Assembly (NCBI GenBank): GCA_013396525.1
Contig: VWYX01000203.1
Coordinates: 124,001-188,000, forward strand
DNA: 64,000 bases
Origin: Chaetorhynchus papuensis
Taxonomy: Eukaryota > Chordata > Aves > Passeriformes > Rhipiduridae
Reading direction: 5' to 3'
In this document: positions 1-13,500 of the stretch, piece by piece
Position numbering within the stretch: position 1 is the first letter of the stretch
How the letters are laid out: the number at the start of each line of letters is the position of its first letter
Translations under genes and position numbers: made by a program
Notes under the pieces: generated by a model
Databases searched by the model: none
Seen by the model: only the letters and a program-made list of their open reading frames with translations
What the model was told of the DNA's origin: nothing

Positions 1-1525
1 TACTTTGCATTGGACTTTGTGTGTTGTTCTACCTCATCCAATCAGCTGGCAGCATTACACCACCATGTTTTAGTTCTGTTCTCACTTAGTTATTATTAAG
101 TGGAGTTTAAGATGTACAAAGATTCTATGTAACAGAAGTGTAATTTCCTGAAAAGTTACAGCAGCTTGTGATTAGAGAATGGGAGACTGACAAACAGTTG
201 TGCTCGCAAAGTCGAACCTAAACTTCAAAGGATACCAGGATTTTACTCCATCTTCCCTTGATTCCCATGTACTTCCTACTTGCAGTTTCCCAACTCATGT
301 CAAAAGTATAGACTACAATGATAACCCTTCTGTGGCATGTGTGTTTTAGAGGTAGGCCTATCTGTAGTGAGTAAAATGGAAGAAACAGATGTCAGTAATT
401 GTGGTAACACCTTGCACTAAGCTTCCGGTAGCAGGTAGAAGTGCTGCTTTGCTTCTCTCCCATCTGCTATGATGGTCATTATTGGCATCAATGTGAGCCT
501 CCACTAATGAAAAAAAAGCCTTTCCTTTTGGCGTACAGGTCACAATCAGTGCATTTTATAAGCATGGAAAACAAATAAATGTGAGAAACAAAAAATTACA
601 CTGGTTGTCAGTGCATTAAATTTTCTTCCTTTTCCGTTTTTCTCTAAGCTATTGGTAAGGGTTTAAGGGTTTTTTTTTTTGTCTTTGGTGGAATTCTGTA
701 CTATTCATCTTACTCTTCAAAGACTCCTTCATAAGATTTGAAATGCTGGCTTCTCTCTTGCTTGTTCTTTGTTTATATCATATTTTATTGTTGAAATGCT
801 TACATTCACTGCCGGTGTATTAGTTGTAATCCTTTATTGCTATTGATAAAGATAAATACGTTAAGTAAATCTTCGTTTTGCTGACTTCTTTGAGGAGGCA
901 TTGCATCAGCAGATTTTCTCAGTGGACAGACGAGAGATGAGCAGGAGTTGACTTACAAAATTTTTTTTGTAGGGTAGAAAGAATCATTATCTTGCCAGAG
1001 AGAGATGTTTTAAAGGTACAGTTATTTCAAAGGCAGGAGAAAGCCATGGCTTGCATTAACATGGGATGAGAAGGAGAAAGTCATTGAATGCTGGATTTGC
1101 ATGGAAAATGGTTTGAAATTATATAAGTTTAAAATAAGCCTATTAACAGCTGAATAGTTGAATAGCGAAGCTGGTTTGTGGATAACTTGAGAGTGCTATT
1201 CTGCCGTGGAAGTCAAGATATGGGCAGTTTCTTTGCAAAATTTGCTACTGCTTCTGGATGAGGGGAAGCCATCACAGGGACAGATTCTCAGATGATCCAG
1301 TCACTCTCACTTTTAGTGTCCCTGCTGCTCCTGAGTATCAGTGTGGCACTCAAATGCTAGTGCAAGCACAAATCGGGTATGAATGACAAGGATGGAAACT
1401 CTGAGTTGCTTCTGCTTTGTCCTTCATTTCTTAATGAGGGTTTAAAAGTACTTCTTAAAGGGACGTACTGCTCAGTTATGTATGTACTTAGTTATTTACT
1501 CCTTTGTTTTTTGTGTCCTTTTCAG
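1..1525 (+). other. VPS41 intron 1, 3' part
   Basis: AT-rich intronic sequence ending in the acceptor TTTTCAG at 1519-1525. I found no exon, RNA gene or recognisable repeat in it. There is no CpG-rich promoter-like stretch, so the promoter and exon 1 should lie further upstream. The short open frames here have no coding character. Confidence 0.8.
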
Positions 1526-1564
1526 GAAACCAGGTCTAATGAGGAATCAACAGATGAATCTGAG
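1526..1564 (+). CDS. VPS41: VPS41 exon 2 (13 codons, acidic N-terminal tail)
   Basis: Between acceptor TTTTCAG and donor GTAACC, 39 nt read ETRSNEESTDESE, matching human residues 8-20 (ETGSLEESTDESE as I recall it). It is the first half of an acidic, low-complexity tail ahead of the beta-propeller. The ESTDESE core is unchanged while the first five residues vary, as expected for a disordered tail. Phase is 0 at both ends. The donor lacks the usual G at +5 (GTAACC), so it is weaker than those of exons 4, 6 and 8. A 17.0 kb intron follows. The exon is short, but frame, phase and the continuation in exon 3 make it secure. Confidence 0.93.
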
Positions 1565-4500
1565 GTAACCCTTCTTAAAATGTTTCAAACTCGAATCTGT
1601 GTCAGTGCAGTCAGTGCCAGTTTTTTTGTCAATATGGAGTGAAAAATACTACTTCACTGGTTGTTTTTAGAAGTTTGGTCAGTACTATGTAGCAAGGATT
1701 GTTAATCTGAGTTTAAATTATTAAAAGAAGCTCTGAATTGCTATTAGAAGCTTCTTTATATTTAAAAAAACCCCACAATTGGCCTATTATAGTAAAATGA
1801 ATTATGTTGAGAGACAAATTCAAGTGCATGTGCTTCTGTTTCGATAAAATGAAAATTTGTGAGTCTAATTATATAAGCAGTAATACTACATTCAAGTAAT
1901 TACTTTGTTATTTTAATAGCTTCACAGTCTAGACTTAATCATGTCCTGTAGACTCTGTTCTTGAGATGATGTTTTGTCACTAATTGTCTCATGTTCTGGA
2001 GAGGTCTGCCCACACTGCTGTAGGTGATGGGAAAAGGGGGCTGGGGCTGAAGAGAGGAAGGGAACTACAGAGAGTTCAAGAGTTTGTCCCTGAACAGTAA
2101 TGTACTAACTCCAAACCTGTCATCCCTGAAGGAACCATAAAAGATCTGAAAGAGGTAATTGACATCAGGGTGGTCCAGGATAGCTACAGGAAGGAAGAAA
2201 TAAAGGTGTCTGAGCAGCTTCAATTGTGGCCCACCAGCAACAACAGATGACACAGAGAAGGCTATTACCTTGAGTGTTTTCACCCATTATGTAACTAAGT
2301 CAGAGTAGCTCCTAGACTTATAAAACTTTAATGGACTTGCTATTAGGAAGATTTTCTGGTTTTTACTTAGGGACAAATCTCCATGCTTGAGATCTGGGTT
2401 TAAAGCACTAAGCAGACAGAAGTCTCAGTTTCTGTGACAGTGGATACTGCAGAGACTGTAGTGGTGGGTTCTGAAAAAATCTTTCTACAGTGGAAGGTGG
2501 CTTTGTTTCTTGTGAGATAATTGTTTTCTTTCTGCCATTGAGTGGTTGTCTTCAGTGGCACTGAACGGCAATACTGGTGAGAAGCAGGGTTTTTTTGGCC
2601 CTTTAACATTGCTCTGTGGAACAGCTACCGGTACCAGACTTTTTTTGCCCAGTGTGAAATGCTTTCATTCTGAATAGTGCTTTGTGATGTGAAGTGCAGA
2701 TAAACAATTACTGGGCAACGACTCAGTACTTAGTAGAATAGTAATCCTCTCAAGGCTTGACATTCACAGGATAGGGAACACGGATACTTACCTGCTGAGG
2801 TGATTTTTTTTTTCCTAAAGCCTATTGCAGTGAAAAACTGGCACTTTTAATGGCCTTTCAAGATTTCAGCTGGTAGTAAATCAGTATTTACAGCAGAATT
2901 AATCATAAATGGGTTGCCAGGTTGGTGGGGGTTTACTGTTTTTTACCTTAAGGAAAAATAGGCATCATGCATCTTTCACAAAATTGAAAGTCCTAAAATT
3001 TCAACTAGACCAATGCTAAAGTTGATGTCTATTTTTAATGTTAATTTCACATGCAGAGAGAAGTGAAAAGGAAATTTATGTATTAAGAATGTAGATGTTC
3101 AGTCTAAAGAACAATTGTCATTCTAATGTCTGTGAAAATGCTTTGCATTAGTTGTCTTTGAGTATTAAGTCTAGTCTGTAGTATCTTGATCATCAGTAAA
3201 TAAATGGAATGAAACCAATTAGACCATTTCTAATGATGGTTCAGATAAAACCAAAATGGTAAAAGCACAAAGTGTAAATGTTCTGAGTGCTTGCTTATAT
3301 TATTTGAAGTATGGTCAGAGCTAAGATCAAACTGATGGTTTCACTCCTAGCTCTTGTGATCATAAAATTGTAATTATTTCTTTTGGGTGGCCTGCAGTTT
3401 GAATATTCAGGGATGGATTGTATGGTGGTGCTTCTAGAATCAGAGACTCTTAATTCTTTCAGCCTGTGTTTAGTTTTAGCCATTTCAAAATATTATATTT
3501 ATGGCATGGACTTAGACATCTTACCATAGTACTGAAAATTTTTACATATACAATTACTCTTGCAATTAATTTAATTTAAATTCTTCATATAAAATTGAAT
3601 GTTGTTACTAACGATACCAGACGGCACATGACACATATCCAACTTACATTATTAGACATGTTTTCTGTTATGGAGGAATGCAATAATAAAATTTCTGATT
3701 TTGAGTAAATTATACCCCTGTCTGAACTGCATGTGTAAACAAAATATGGGGTTTTTTTTCCTCATGTTTTTACACTTCTGTGCCATTATCTTAGCAAAGA
3801 ATCAAATATACATTAATTCTGTCTCATGCAGCAACTCTCTTACTATCATTCCTTTAGCATCTTCTAGCAAATAAGTTTCTAATGCTGTTTTGCTACCTGC
3901 TTGGTTTGAACGACAGGCTCTTTAACAGTTGCCAGGATGCTTATTTGCACAGACTTGGTGGTAGTGCTTAATAGTAGGCCTCAAATGTGTGAGTCTGCAA
4001 AAATTGACTGTCTTGAATATATGTCATCTAAGAGCTGATCAGTGTAAGTTTGGTTCCAGCGATGGCTTTACAGGAAATTGAGTTCCTAAGGCTGCCCCGG
4101 TGTAAAATACTTCTTAGCTGTTTAAGTCAGAATGTATAAAATGCAAAGGTATCAATTAGCAAAGATGGTGAGTTTGTTCAGATGTTAAGCAGACCTTTCT
4201 CTCAATACAGAGATAGCTGTAGTTACTTGTAAAATTCGTAGAACTTGTAGCACTTACAGAAATGTAATAGATCTTTCCTGGTAACTAGAGTACAGTTGAC
4301 ACTTTAGTATCATGTTCTTATGATTTGGGGTATTACACACTTTTCCTTTCCCTGTAGCCAGACTGCTATATATTATGCCATGGTATGATGAGGAAGCTGT
4401 ATATCTAATAGTCCTCTAATTCTTCAGAGAAGACCTTGTTTTGTGAAGTAATTTTACTGCAGTCTTGAAGCACAAGTATTTTCTTTTTGTATCTTTGGCT

Positions 4501-7500
4501 TTAGACATTTGGTTTTAGTGGTTTTTTGAAGGGTTTTTGTTTGTTAGGGTTTTTTAATTGTTTTTCTGGAGTGTAATTGCATTACTTACCCCAAACTTGT
4601 CTTATCATCAAATATGTAGCCGGATTTGAGGCTGGATCTGAGCAGGTTTGTTTGGCTGAAAAGTCCTAGTACAATGTGGTTTCATTGGCTTATTTAATTT
4701 TATTTTATAGCACCTGAAGCTAAATGTTTGGACTGTCCCATTTGATGAGATCTAAAAAGTAGATAGCAAAGTAATCTGACTTTTGGATGTTTGTAAACTG
4801 TGGAGGAAAAAAAAATCTCCATAAATTATGTACAGCCTGAATCTGAATTTATTTTCAAATTATTCTTCCTTGCAATGTGTCTGTTTCTGTAAAATCTTAC
4901 TTTTCTTAGCTGAGCTGTTTTCTGTCAGACAGATAGTTAGGTTTTGTCAGCTAATTAGCAAGGAATAAAAGGTTTAAAATTTTCTCCTCCTTTCTAATTT
5001 ATTACACGGGTTATGAGCAGATTGTGCTGATCCAGCATGTGACTTTTTTACAGGAAGCATCCTTTCAAGAACAAATGTCCCTGGAATTATAAATGAGTGC
5101 TATTTCCCAAGAAATGTTCCTTGATTATGTAAGGCATGTCACTGATTTTTTTTTTTTTTTTGACACTGCACTACAGCAGAAATTTTTTGGTTTGCAATTG
5201 TTTGCTTGTTAAACCACAAAAGAAAACCATGTTGGTGCAGATGTTAAAGTTCTGCAAAGAGGTATTAGAATAGTATTTTTTTTAAAAAAAGGAGCATTGA
5301 TATATGTATTACTGCTTTTTTGTTAGATACATGAATGTGGTAGTCACCAGTATTGCACATATTTTCATTCTAGCACTTCTGGTTTTGTATGTCCCCGTCT
5401 TAACTTTTTTTTGCTGTTTTGATCACTGTTACCCTGTGAAAGGGACGTGTTTGTTCACTTAGTTTGTTTATTATTTAAACACTATATTAATAAATTCTAG
5501 GAGAGTTTGTAGAGAGAAAGGTATTGTAGAAATTCCTGGTTAATCCAGTGCTCAAACTATTTCTGGTGGTTTAGAAATATCCCTCTCTGATACATTTTCA
5601 CCGCTGAAATTAGTAGTGGTTTTATTCTTTAAGGCTTTGAAAACTGATCAGAGCAGGAACACAGTTAGGAAAAATGTAAGCCTTAAAAAGAAGCAACTAA
5701 AAAGCCTTGATGTTTCCTTTCTCTTTTCAGTGCACTCCAAATTTTAGTCTTGTAGGTTGGGTCTGGATTAGGTCAAAGCAATTAAATCATTTCAAGTAAA
5801 TAAAGCATCTGGTGAAAAAGGCTCCTTGTCATACTGTGTTTCCATCAAAATGTTCTCTTAACATGGAGTGTGGAGCATAGGGCTGGAAGAGATAAGCTCT
5901 TCTGTGGATAGTAGCATTTGAAGGGGCATCACCATTGCAAGAAAAATGGATGGTTGAAAAGTAGATTTGGCTACAGTACCTTAGTCCGAGTTGCCTTTTT
6001 TTGTCTCCTGTCCTGTTTTGACCTTTTCCAAAGTATGTCTTTTAATCATGCCTCTTTTCCTTATTATTGAATGGTTGTACTTCAGGTTATTTTTTAAAAT
6101 GTAAAGTGGGAGAAAAATGCTCAAAAAGTGTATTCTGTTTCAAATATCTGGGCAGTCTGAAGAGAGATTGCTTCCTTCTACATGGATTTAAATTAAATTG
6201 GCCTTTTGGGGAGAATGGAAGGAAAAGTTACATAAATTCCAAGTACAAAGTTCTCCTTATTGATGAAGAAATGTATCATGCAAATAATTTATCAATTTGA
6301 GTCAGTAGGATGAGCATAGTAAATTATTTATTTAAGTTTAAATGGAATCTTTTCATACATTAATTTGAAAAACAAGTTTGCAGTGACTACTAGCTAACAT
6401 TATAATAAACATCATTAGAGGACTGACTTGCAGGAAAAAATGGATTATTACTATATTCTTTTAGGATGTTCTGGTTTTGAGTGAAAATCAGATACTTCAT
6501 TTAATGAGCTATTAATATTAACCACAAGTGCCTGTTCTATCTGTGTGTTGTGGAATACAGAAAAAGTAAAAATGCTACTCTGCTTCCTACGTGAATTAAA
6601 TGCAATTGCAAAGCTACTGTGTTAGCAGGGTATGCAGATGTGACTTTTCCAAAACACTAAATGTATTTTTGTGCATGGAATAACACTCTTGGCTGCAAAA
6701 AGAAAGTAACGGTGAAATTCAGCTCTTCCCCAGTGGTGGGTAGGTGAGCTTCAAAAACTGCTATTCCCAAAACTGCCCGGTCAGCTTTTCATATGCAGTA
6801 GATCACAAGGTGGCAACTGGGTTGCTTGAATAGTGTTCACAGGGGAAACAAATGTTTGCCCAAGTTCCTTACTCAGCAAAAGGACAATAAAAGTAGAAAT
6901 GCGTAGTTTCATTGAGATTTGAACTGTGTTTGGATTTTTCTGTGCTGGAATTGGATTTGGACATGAAAGATAAAAAAGCTTATCCTGTGCTGCCTCTGTA
7001 GGGTGCACTAGGTGTGGATGGACTGATCTTATGTTTTTGAACAATGAAGTGGATTTGGAAGTTTCTGGTGTTCTTTGTTATGCACAAAACTACCAGTAAA
7101 ATAAATTGATGGAAGTTGAAATGAAACCAAATGTTATTAGATGGACTTTTTATTACTATTTTTTTAAACATGCCATTTATGAGGATTGCTCATGTGCAGT
7201 ATGTCATCTCTGTGTTACTTACACTTCAAAACTTGGCTGGTGCCCAGCTCCTTCAAACGTGTAGGAGTAAATCTTCAACTGGTGTTGTGCAGATATAGTC
7301 TAATATTCTGCATGCCACAACAGTTTTGCGAAGAAATAAAATGCTCTGTTTTGTCTTTCATCTGTGTGTCATTTCATACTGTAAATGCAGCCCATTTTGA
7401 GACATATTCACAGGCAGCCATATCATCGTAATTCCATGCTTCTGGTGTATATCTGCATTTTACCAGGGTATTAAATAAATCCCTGTGGAAAATGCATGGG

Positions 7501-10500
7501 GAGAACAGAAATTTCTGTTGTGTGAAATTTTACCATCCTAATCCATATTTACCAATTTTGCAGCTAGGTACTGGAAAAGCATTGGTGATTTGCCTTATGA
7601 ACAGTTGTAAAGGAACAAGATCAGAGGTTATTCACATTTTTCATTGAACTAACATTACAGTATTTTCACCATAGAATTAGGGGAAAATATTTTTAGCAAC
7701 ATAAGTGACAAACATGCTGTCATAGTTTAGAAATTTCAGTCTTTGTGCTTTTTGTTTTCTTGTGTATCAGTAGTTGCAGAATTGAAATTAATTCTTGTGC
7801 AAGTTGGAAACTTTAATGGGTTTCTAGCTTTTATTCACTATTGCTGTACCTGCTTTCGAACCAGTGACTTCAAGAGGAAATGCTCTTTGCTATTCTCATT
7901 CTTAAACCAGGGTGGTTTTTTTCTGCTTTGTTAAAATTTTTCTGTAGGAACAACTTTTTGATATGAAAGTAATGGAGGAAAAGAAGTTTATGCTCTCTCA
8001 GTGAGCTTCCAAAGGGTCTGGTAAAGTGCTCAGGATTTAAATTCAGCACAGTAAATAAAACAACAACTTGCAATAAAATTGTATTCCAGTTTTGGTATTA
8101 TCAAGCAACCTGGTTAAAGGCCTTATTCTGAATTTTTCTTGGCATTCCGTTGGAGATTTGATTGCATTGAGAGGAACTGAGTCAGGATCCTAATTCTGAA
8201 AATAGCATAGGTAGTCCCTTTATCACTGATGTAGGAGCAGAAGTCTGGAAACCATATCCTAGGGATGGAGAAATGGTAATGGTGAAGCTGCACTTTGTAA
8301 TAATTACACATCCTACTACAGTAATTTTTGTTTGCTCTGTGGGACTTGGTTCTTCAGCACAAGTGGATATATAATCCAAGACAGTGGGAGATGGAGTGCT
8401 TTCATCTGCTTGCTTCTGGGTTTTTTTTCTTTTGAAGGAAGGCTGGGTAAGACCTAGAAATGGCCATCAGGGAAGGTGTGTTTGCATCACTTTAGAACAT
8501 AGAAGTCTTTTTAAATAACAAATACGGGGACATCTACTTGAGGAGCTTCAGAAAATGAGTTTGAGGTTCTATCTTTTTAAGAACTGAATTAGCTTCTGAA
8601 TTATACTTTATGTGTTTCTTGATTGTACAGAGTAACAATCTTCTAGAGGTTTTGCAACAATGAAAATATAAATTTTAAATTTGTGTTGTGAATTTCCAGG
8701 TATTTTTGTCAGAAATAATGATTATTTAAATTATTTCTAAACTATAACATAGGTTCCAGTTGGTGTGAGAAGAAGCAGGACTTGGGCTAGGTATTTTTTC
8801 TGACTTCCATATCAGAATGGCAGGCAATGGGTTGTCTTCTGTGCAGTTTCTTTCAAAAGTGGCAGCACCAGAGGCAAACACCAAAGAAGCTTGACATACC
8901 AATGGAAGAACTTTGAGTAAATAGCTGCCTCCTTTACAATGATAGTGTTATGTCCTCACTGCCCACCTCAGTAATTTGCATCTTTTTGACAATTTTTACT
9001 TCTAAAACTTTCCAAAGACAAACCTTCCTCCTGCCCGCATTCTGACCAGATTTGGTCATTGTCTCAGTTTGAAAGACAGGTGTTTGAAAGGCAGGAGCCT
9101 CCCTTGGAATGGAAAATATGACCCCCCTCCCCTTTGAATTGTTGTAATTTTGAAAATAAGGTACTTTTAGGCAAAGATATGCGAAAAAGATTAACAATTC
9201 TTTACTAGTATATGTATGTATAGCAAGGCAAACAAACAACAACAATGGTAACAACAAACAAGAACAGAAAATCCAGTAAAGTCTCTTCCCACTCTTTAAG
9301 CACTTTCCCCTTTGCTGTAGTTACGGCCACAGCCGGCAGGGGCGCTGGTGGCTCCCGGCCGGGCAGGGCAGGTGCGATGATTCCCCCGCGCCTGCAGGGG
9401 GCGCTGTGGCGCGGGTCCGGCCCTCTCTCTCCATGTGCACAATGGCGGGCACAGCCGGCGGGAAGGGATGGAAACGGGGTTTCCTTTACGAACCCCCAGG
9501 GGCACCCGATCCCGGTGCCCCCCTCTGGACAGCAAGAGAAGCTGTAGCAGGGGTGACCAACTCCCGCAGTGGTACATGAGATGTATCAGACGCTCGGCAG
9601 CTGTAGCTGAAGCCGTGGGTGGTCTGGGCAGGCCAATGGGTGTGAGTTACAGTGTAGCAACAACTCAGAGCGGTGGTAAAAAAATGGCAGGGGTGGGGCA
9701 GCGACAGCCTGGCTCCCAGCAGGGCACGGAAAGGCTCCCTGGGAGGGTGAGAGGATCCCGGGGTTTTCCCCTGGGACACTCCAACAGATGGTGAAAAGTC
9801 CCTCTGTAAGTGAGGTAGGGTGTTAACAAGGTTCCAGTGCAATGGCCGCACCCACGAGCAGAACTCCACTCACGATAGAACGCAGCAGAAGACAGAACCC
9901 CACGGTGGTGGTGAATTCTTCCCACAGCAATTGCAGCCTCCTTCCCGTCCGAATACTGAGAGAGCAAGGGAGAGCTCGGAGCTGCACCCAACCCTTCCCC
10001 CAGCCCAATTCTTATGGTATCTCTGCTCTCCACGAGAAACCCCCAGATAAAAAGAGAGAGGAACCTGCTGGACTCCTCCCCTGAGCTGTGGCCACTTGTC
10101 TCTCTTAAGTATCTGGTCATTATTGTCTCCTAGCAACACGTATGGGGAAAATTCCTTAAGAGAAAGAAACAAAAGGAGAAGTCCTAAAACTCCATAGTCA
10201 TCATCTTTAAATAAATTTTTCCTAGTGCTGCTGAGGAAGAGTAAGACTCTGGTGGTATGCACACTTAATGCAATTAATAGTGGGTCCGATTACTTGAAGT
10301 TGCTGTGAAGAACATACTCGCTTTTAGAGTAGAAGGAAGCAGACAAATGCCCAGAAATACTCCTGGATTCCTTCTTACAGCAAATAGATAATACACCAAT
10401 TTAATGTGTAGGGTTCAAAACTTATACCCCTCATCCTTAAAGTACAAGTGATATTCTAATGCCTGCAGTCATAAGGCAATAGTAAGATTTATAAAGGCTG

Positions 10501-13500
10501 TCTATTTAGTGACTGTGAAATGGGAATATAATAAGGAAGAGGGGAGAAGGCAAATTTATCTCATCACAGGTATAACCCAGTTGTTATTGTACTTAAAGCT
10601 GTGAGCAGGGTAAGTCATTTAGTAGGTAAAGATTGGGAGTTTTTCATCATTTTCATGTTCTCAAAAAACAAACAAAAAAAACCTATTCATTGTTTTTACC
10701 AAATAGTACAGAGACTTTGACGTGATCTGGGGTGGAAGTCAAAGGGATTTCCCAACTGTGTTGTGACATGATGTTACTTCCTTAAATTCATCAACAGATG
10801 TTAGCAATTTGTTACAGTTTGCTGCTTAATATTTTCTACTTTAACATTATGAACCCTCCTGCATGTGTTAAGTCATGTGTTGCTCCCATGTGATACTTTC
10901 ACTTGCAGTAGGTTTTTTTGCTAGATTTTTTTATTCATTTGCCATATTCCCGTGTATTGCAAATGGGAACTGTATTCATTTGCATATGTCAACCCTGAAT
11001 TCATAAATAAAATTCCTTTTTCCTCCCATGTATTACAAGAACATCTGTGCTTTTAAGACATGGAAAGAGGTCATGGAAATACAGGATGGTAATTGTCTGC
11101 ATTGCCAAATCCATTTGCTTAGTGGTCAGTCTTGATCTTTGTCCTCTGAATGTCTCTGAGCTGGTGTGGGTGTGCAGCTGATGTGGGAGCTGTGGTCTGC
11201 CTTTTCCAAGAACCACCTATAGTATATTTGGTGAGCTGTTCATGCTGGATTCTGGTGTCCTGTGAACAGCTGTTTCATGTCAGGCTATAAGCAGTCATTA
11301 AAAACTCTGTCTAGGAAGGCTATGCCATGAGGGTTGCCTGGCTGGAAGTGAGCTTCCAACTGGCGACATGGGAGTTTTGAAGAGGAAGAAGATGGGGTTC
11401 CTGGGAGGCACACTGAAAAGTGTTGAAATTGGACTTGGAGTCTAGGCTGAGAGGGCTTGATAAAGTGTTTGAGGGGAGTTAGGGTATCAGCAAAGGTCCA
11501 TCTGAGGGTTACAAGGGGATGGAGCAGAGGAGATTTGTAAGGGGGAGGCTAGAGGAAGACTTGTGAGCCTTCAGGACTCTGCAGTCTTAAAAGTGGAGGT
11601 TAAGTGTTAAGTGGGAGCCAGCCCCTGTATGTGTTTTGGATAACTGGATTATAGGTGGGATTGACTGGTACTTTGAAGGCAGTCCTTCAATCCTTTAACC
11701 TTCATAATATTGTGGCAGGCAGAGTCACTGTTTTCCTTTTCCATTCATGTTGCAAAACTGAGAGTAACCCTGTCAGCAGACCTAGTCCTGCAGAACTGCA
11801 GTCGAGAGTCACTCTGCCTTCCTCTTCTTGGCTTGCTGTCCAAATCAGCAAGGTTGAAGAATTTTCTTGTCCTAGCTGAGCAAGGGTGTCTAAACCGAAG
11901 CCTTATTTCCAGGGTGAACAAATTGTATGCTTTGTCAAGCTTAATTACTGCCATTAGGTACAAGAAAAGTATGGTAAGTCTCAGTGTTTTAGCATACAGC
12001 TATTAGAAAATTATTTGGTGTGAAATACGGTAAAGAAGGAAGTGAGAAATGATGCACATAGATATTCCTGGGGTGATACTGAGAATACAGAGGCTTCTGT
12101 CTGATAATCTGGATTACCAGATTATCTGAGCCACATTTATCCTAAATATGATGTGGGTAGAGAAAACTAGAGATGACACGTAAGTGAACCTGCTTATCTG
12201 AGGCACTCAGTGTTAGATATTTTCCCCGTAGATTTTGGGGAATGGAGTTCAGCAAATGTAAAATCAGGTTCATTTATAAATCAGTATCTCTTTACCTTGA
12301 ATGAATGGAGATAGTTGGGTCCTAACAAAGGTCTGAGAGCTGAACTGGAAAAGATAAAGACCAAAAATAGTCATAATTTCTTTATTGGTCCAAAGGAGGC
12401 ATTATGACCCATTTGGTACAATTCCCAGGTGTAGAAATGATGTGAGGGTTTAAATAAAAAATTTTATCTGTTTCTTTTGTTGGGTAGTACTTGTCTCCTC
12501 TTGGAAATCTTGTGGCAGTTAACCTTAAGTTTGTAAGGTGCTTGTTGGGCTCCCTTGTCCAAAGTAAGGTTTGCACAGCCATCCTAGGTGCAATCCTGCC
12601 CTTCCAAGCAATGCTGGTGACATGAAGGGTTTGCAGACAGCTGGGGGGTCAGATGATGATGTAAAACCCCACTGATGATGTGCCTTTCACAGCAGTCTGG
12701 TTAGTCGTCATCCATTTAGCTTCTCAGCAGGGCACCAGCCACTCAGATAAGTACTCTTTGCTCCCATGTCAAATAGGGGCTTTATAGACGAAAGATCCTT
12801 TCCAGCCAGTCTCACAGGCCCTTAAAACTAAAGCTGAGACAGTCAGTCAACACCCTGATTAAGACATTATTTCCATTAAAAAATTTAAGAGTTGGAGATG
12901 AGAGGTGGAGACTTGGATCAAGTCAAGATGTCAAAACCAAGAAAGATAATAAATTATGTTGGCAACTGAGTTCTGCTGGGCATTTTTCTGCACGTTGTGC
13001 TTCTGCACATATATAAGAGAAATAAGTAACTATCCCTGGAGACTTCATTTTGGGGCTTGAGGTCTTTTTAAGTTGGTTTCTTTTTATATTTGTCATTGAA
13101 TTTCTATAAGAAGTGAAGCTACCCCCAGCAGAGCACTAAGGACATGTTTATTCATTTTTGCATAATTGAGAACATTCTGTGAACCTTTATTTTAATTAAA
13201 AAATAATTTGAGTTTATTTGTTTGGTTCTACTGGAGATTTTTATATGGCATGTAAACTAGTAATTCTGGACCCCTAACTAGTTGGTTTAATTTTTTTCTT
13301 CTGTGTGGTAGTGATGACTATTTAAATAAATAAAAGTTCTGATTCCATACTAGGTTTCTAAAGGTCTGACCTGTATTAAATGTCAGGAAGAGTTACTCTC
13401 ATAAATTGCCAAGTAGTCTCTTCTCACTTTTTTGAAGTAATGTTGGGTTTGCACTTTTTGCAGCAGAATGGGGTTCTTTGGTTTGGTTTTGGGTTTTTTT

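Noticed and set aside
9245..10262. Many overlapping frames of 60-151 codons on both strands
   Set aside because: All fall in the GC-rich solo LTR (copy A), occur in every frame, and match no protein family. Low stop frequency comes from base composition.
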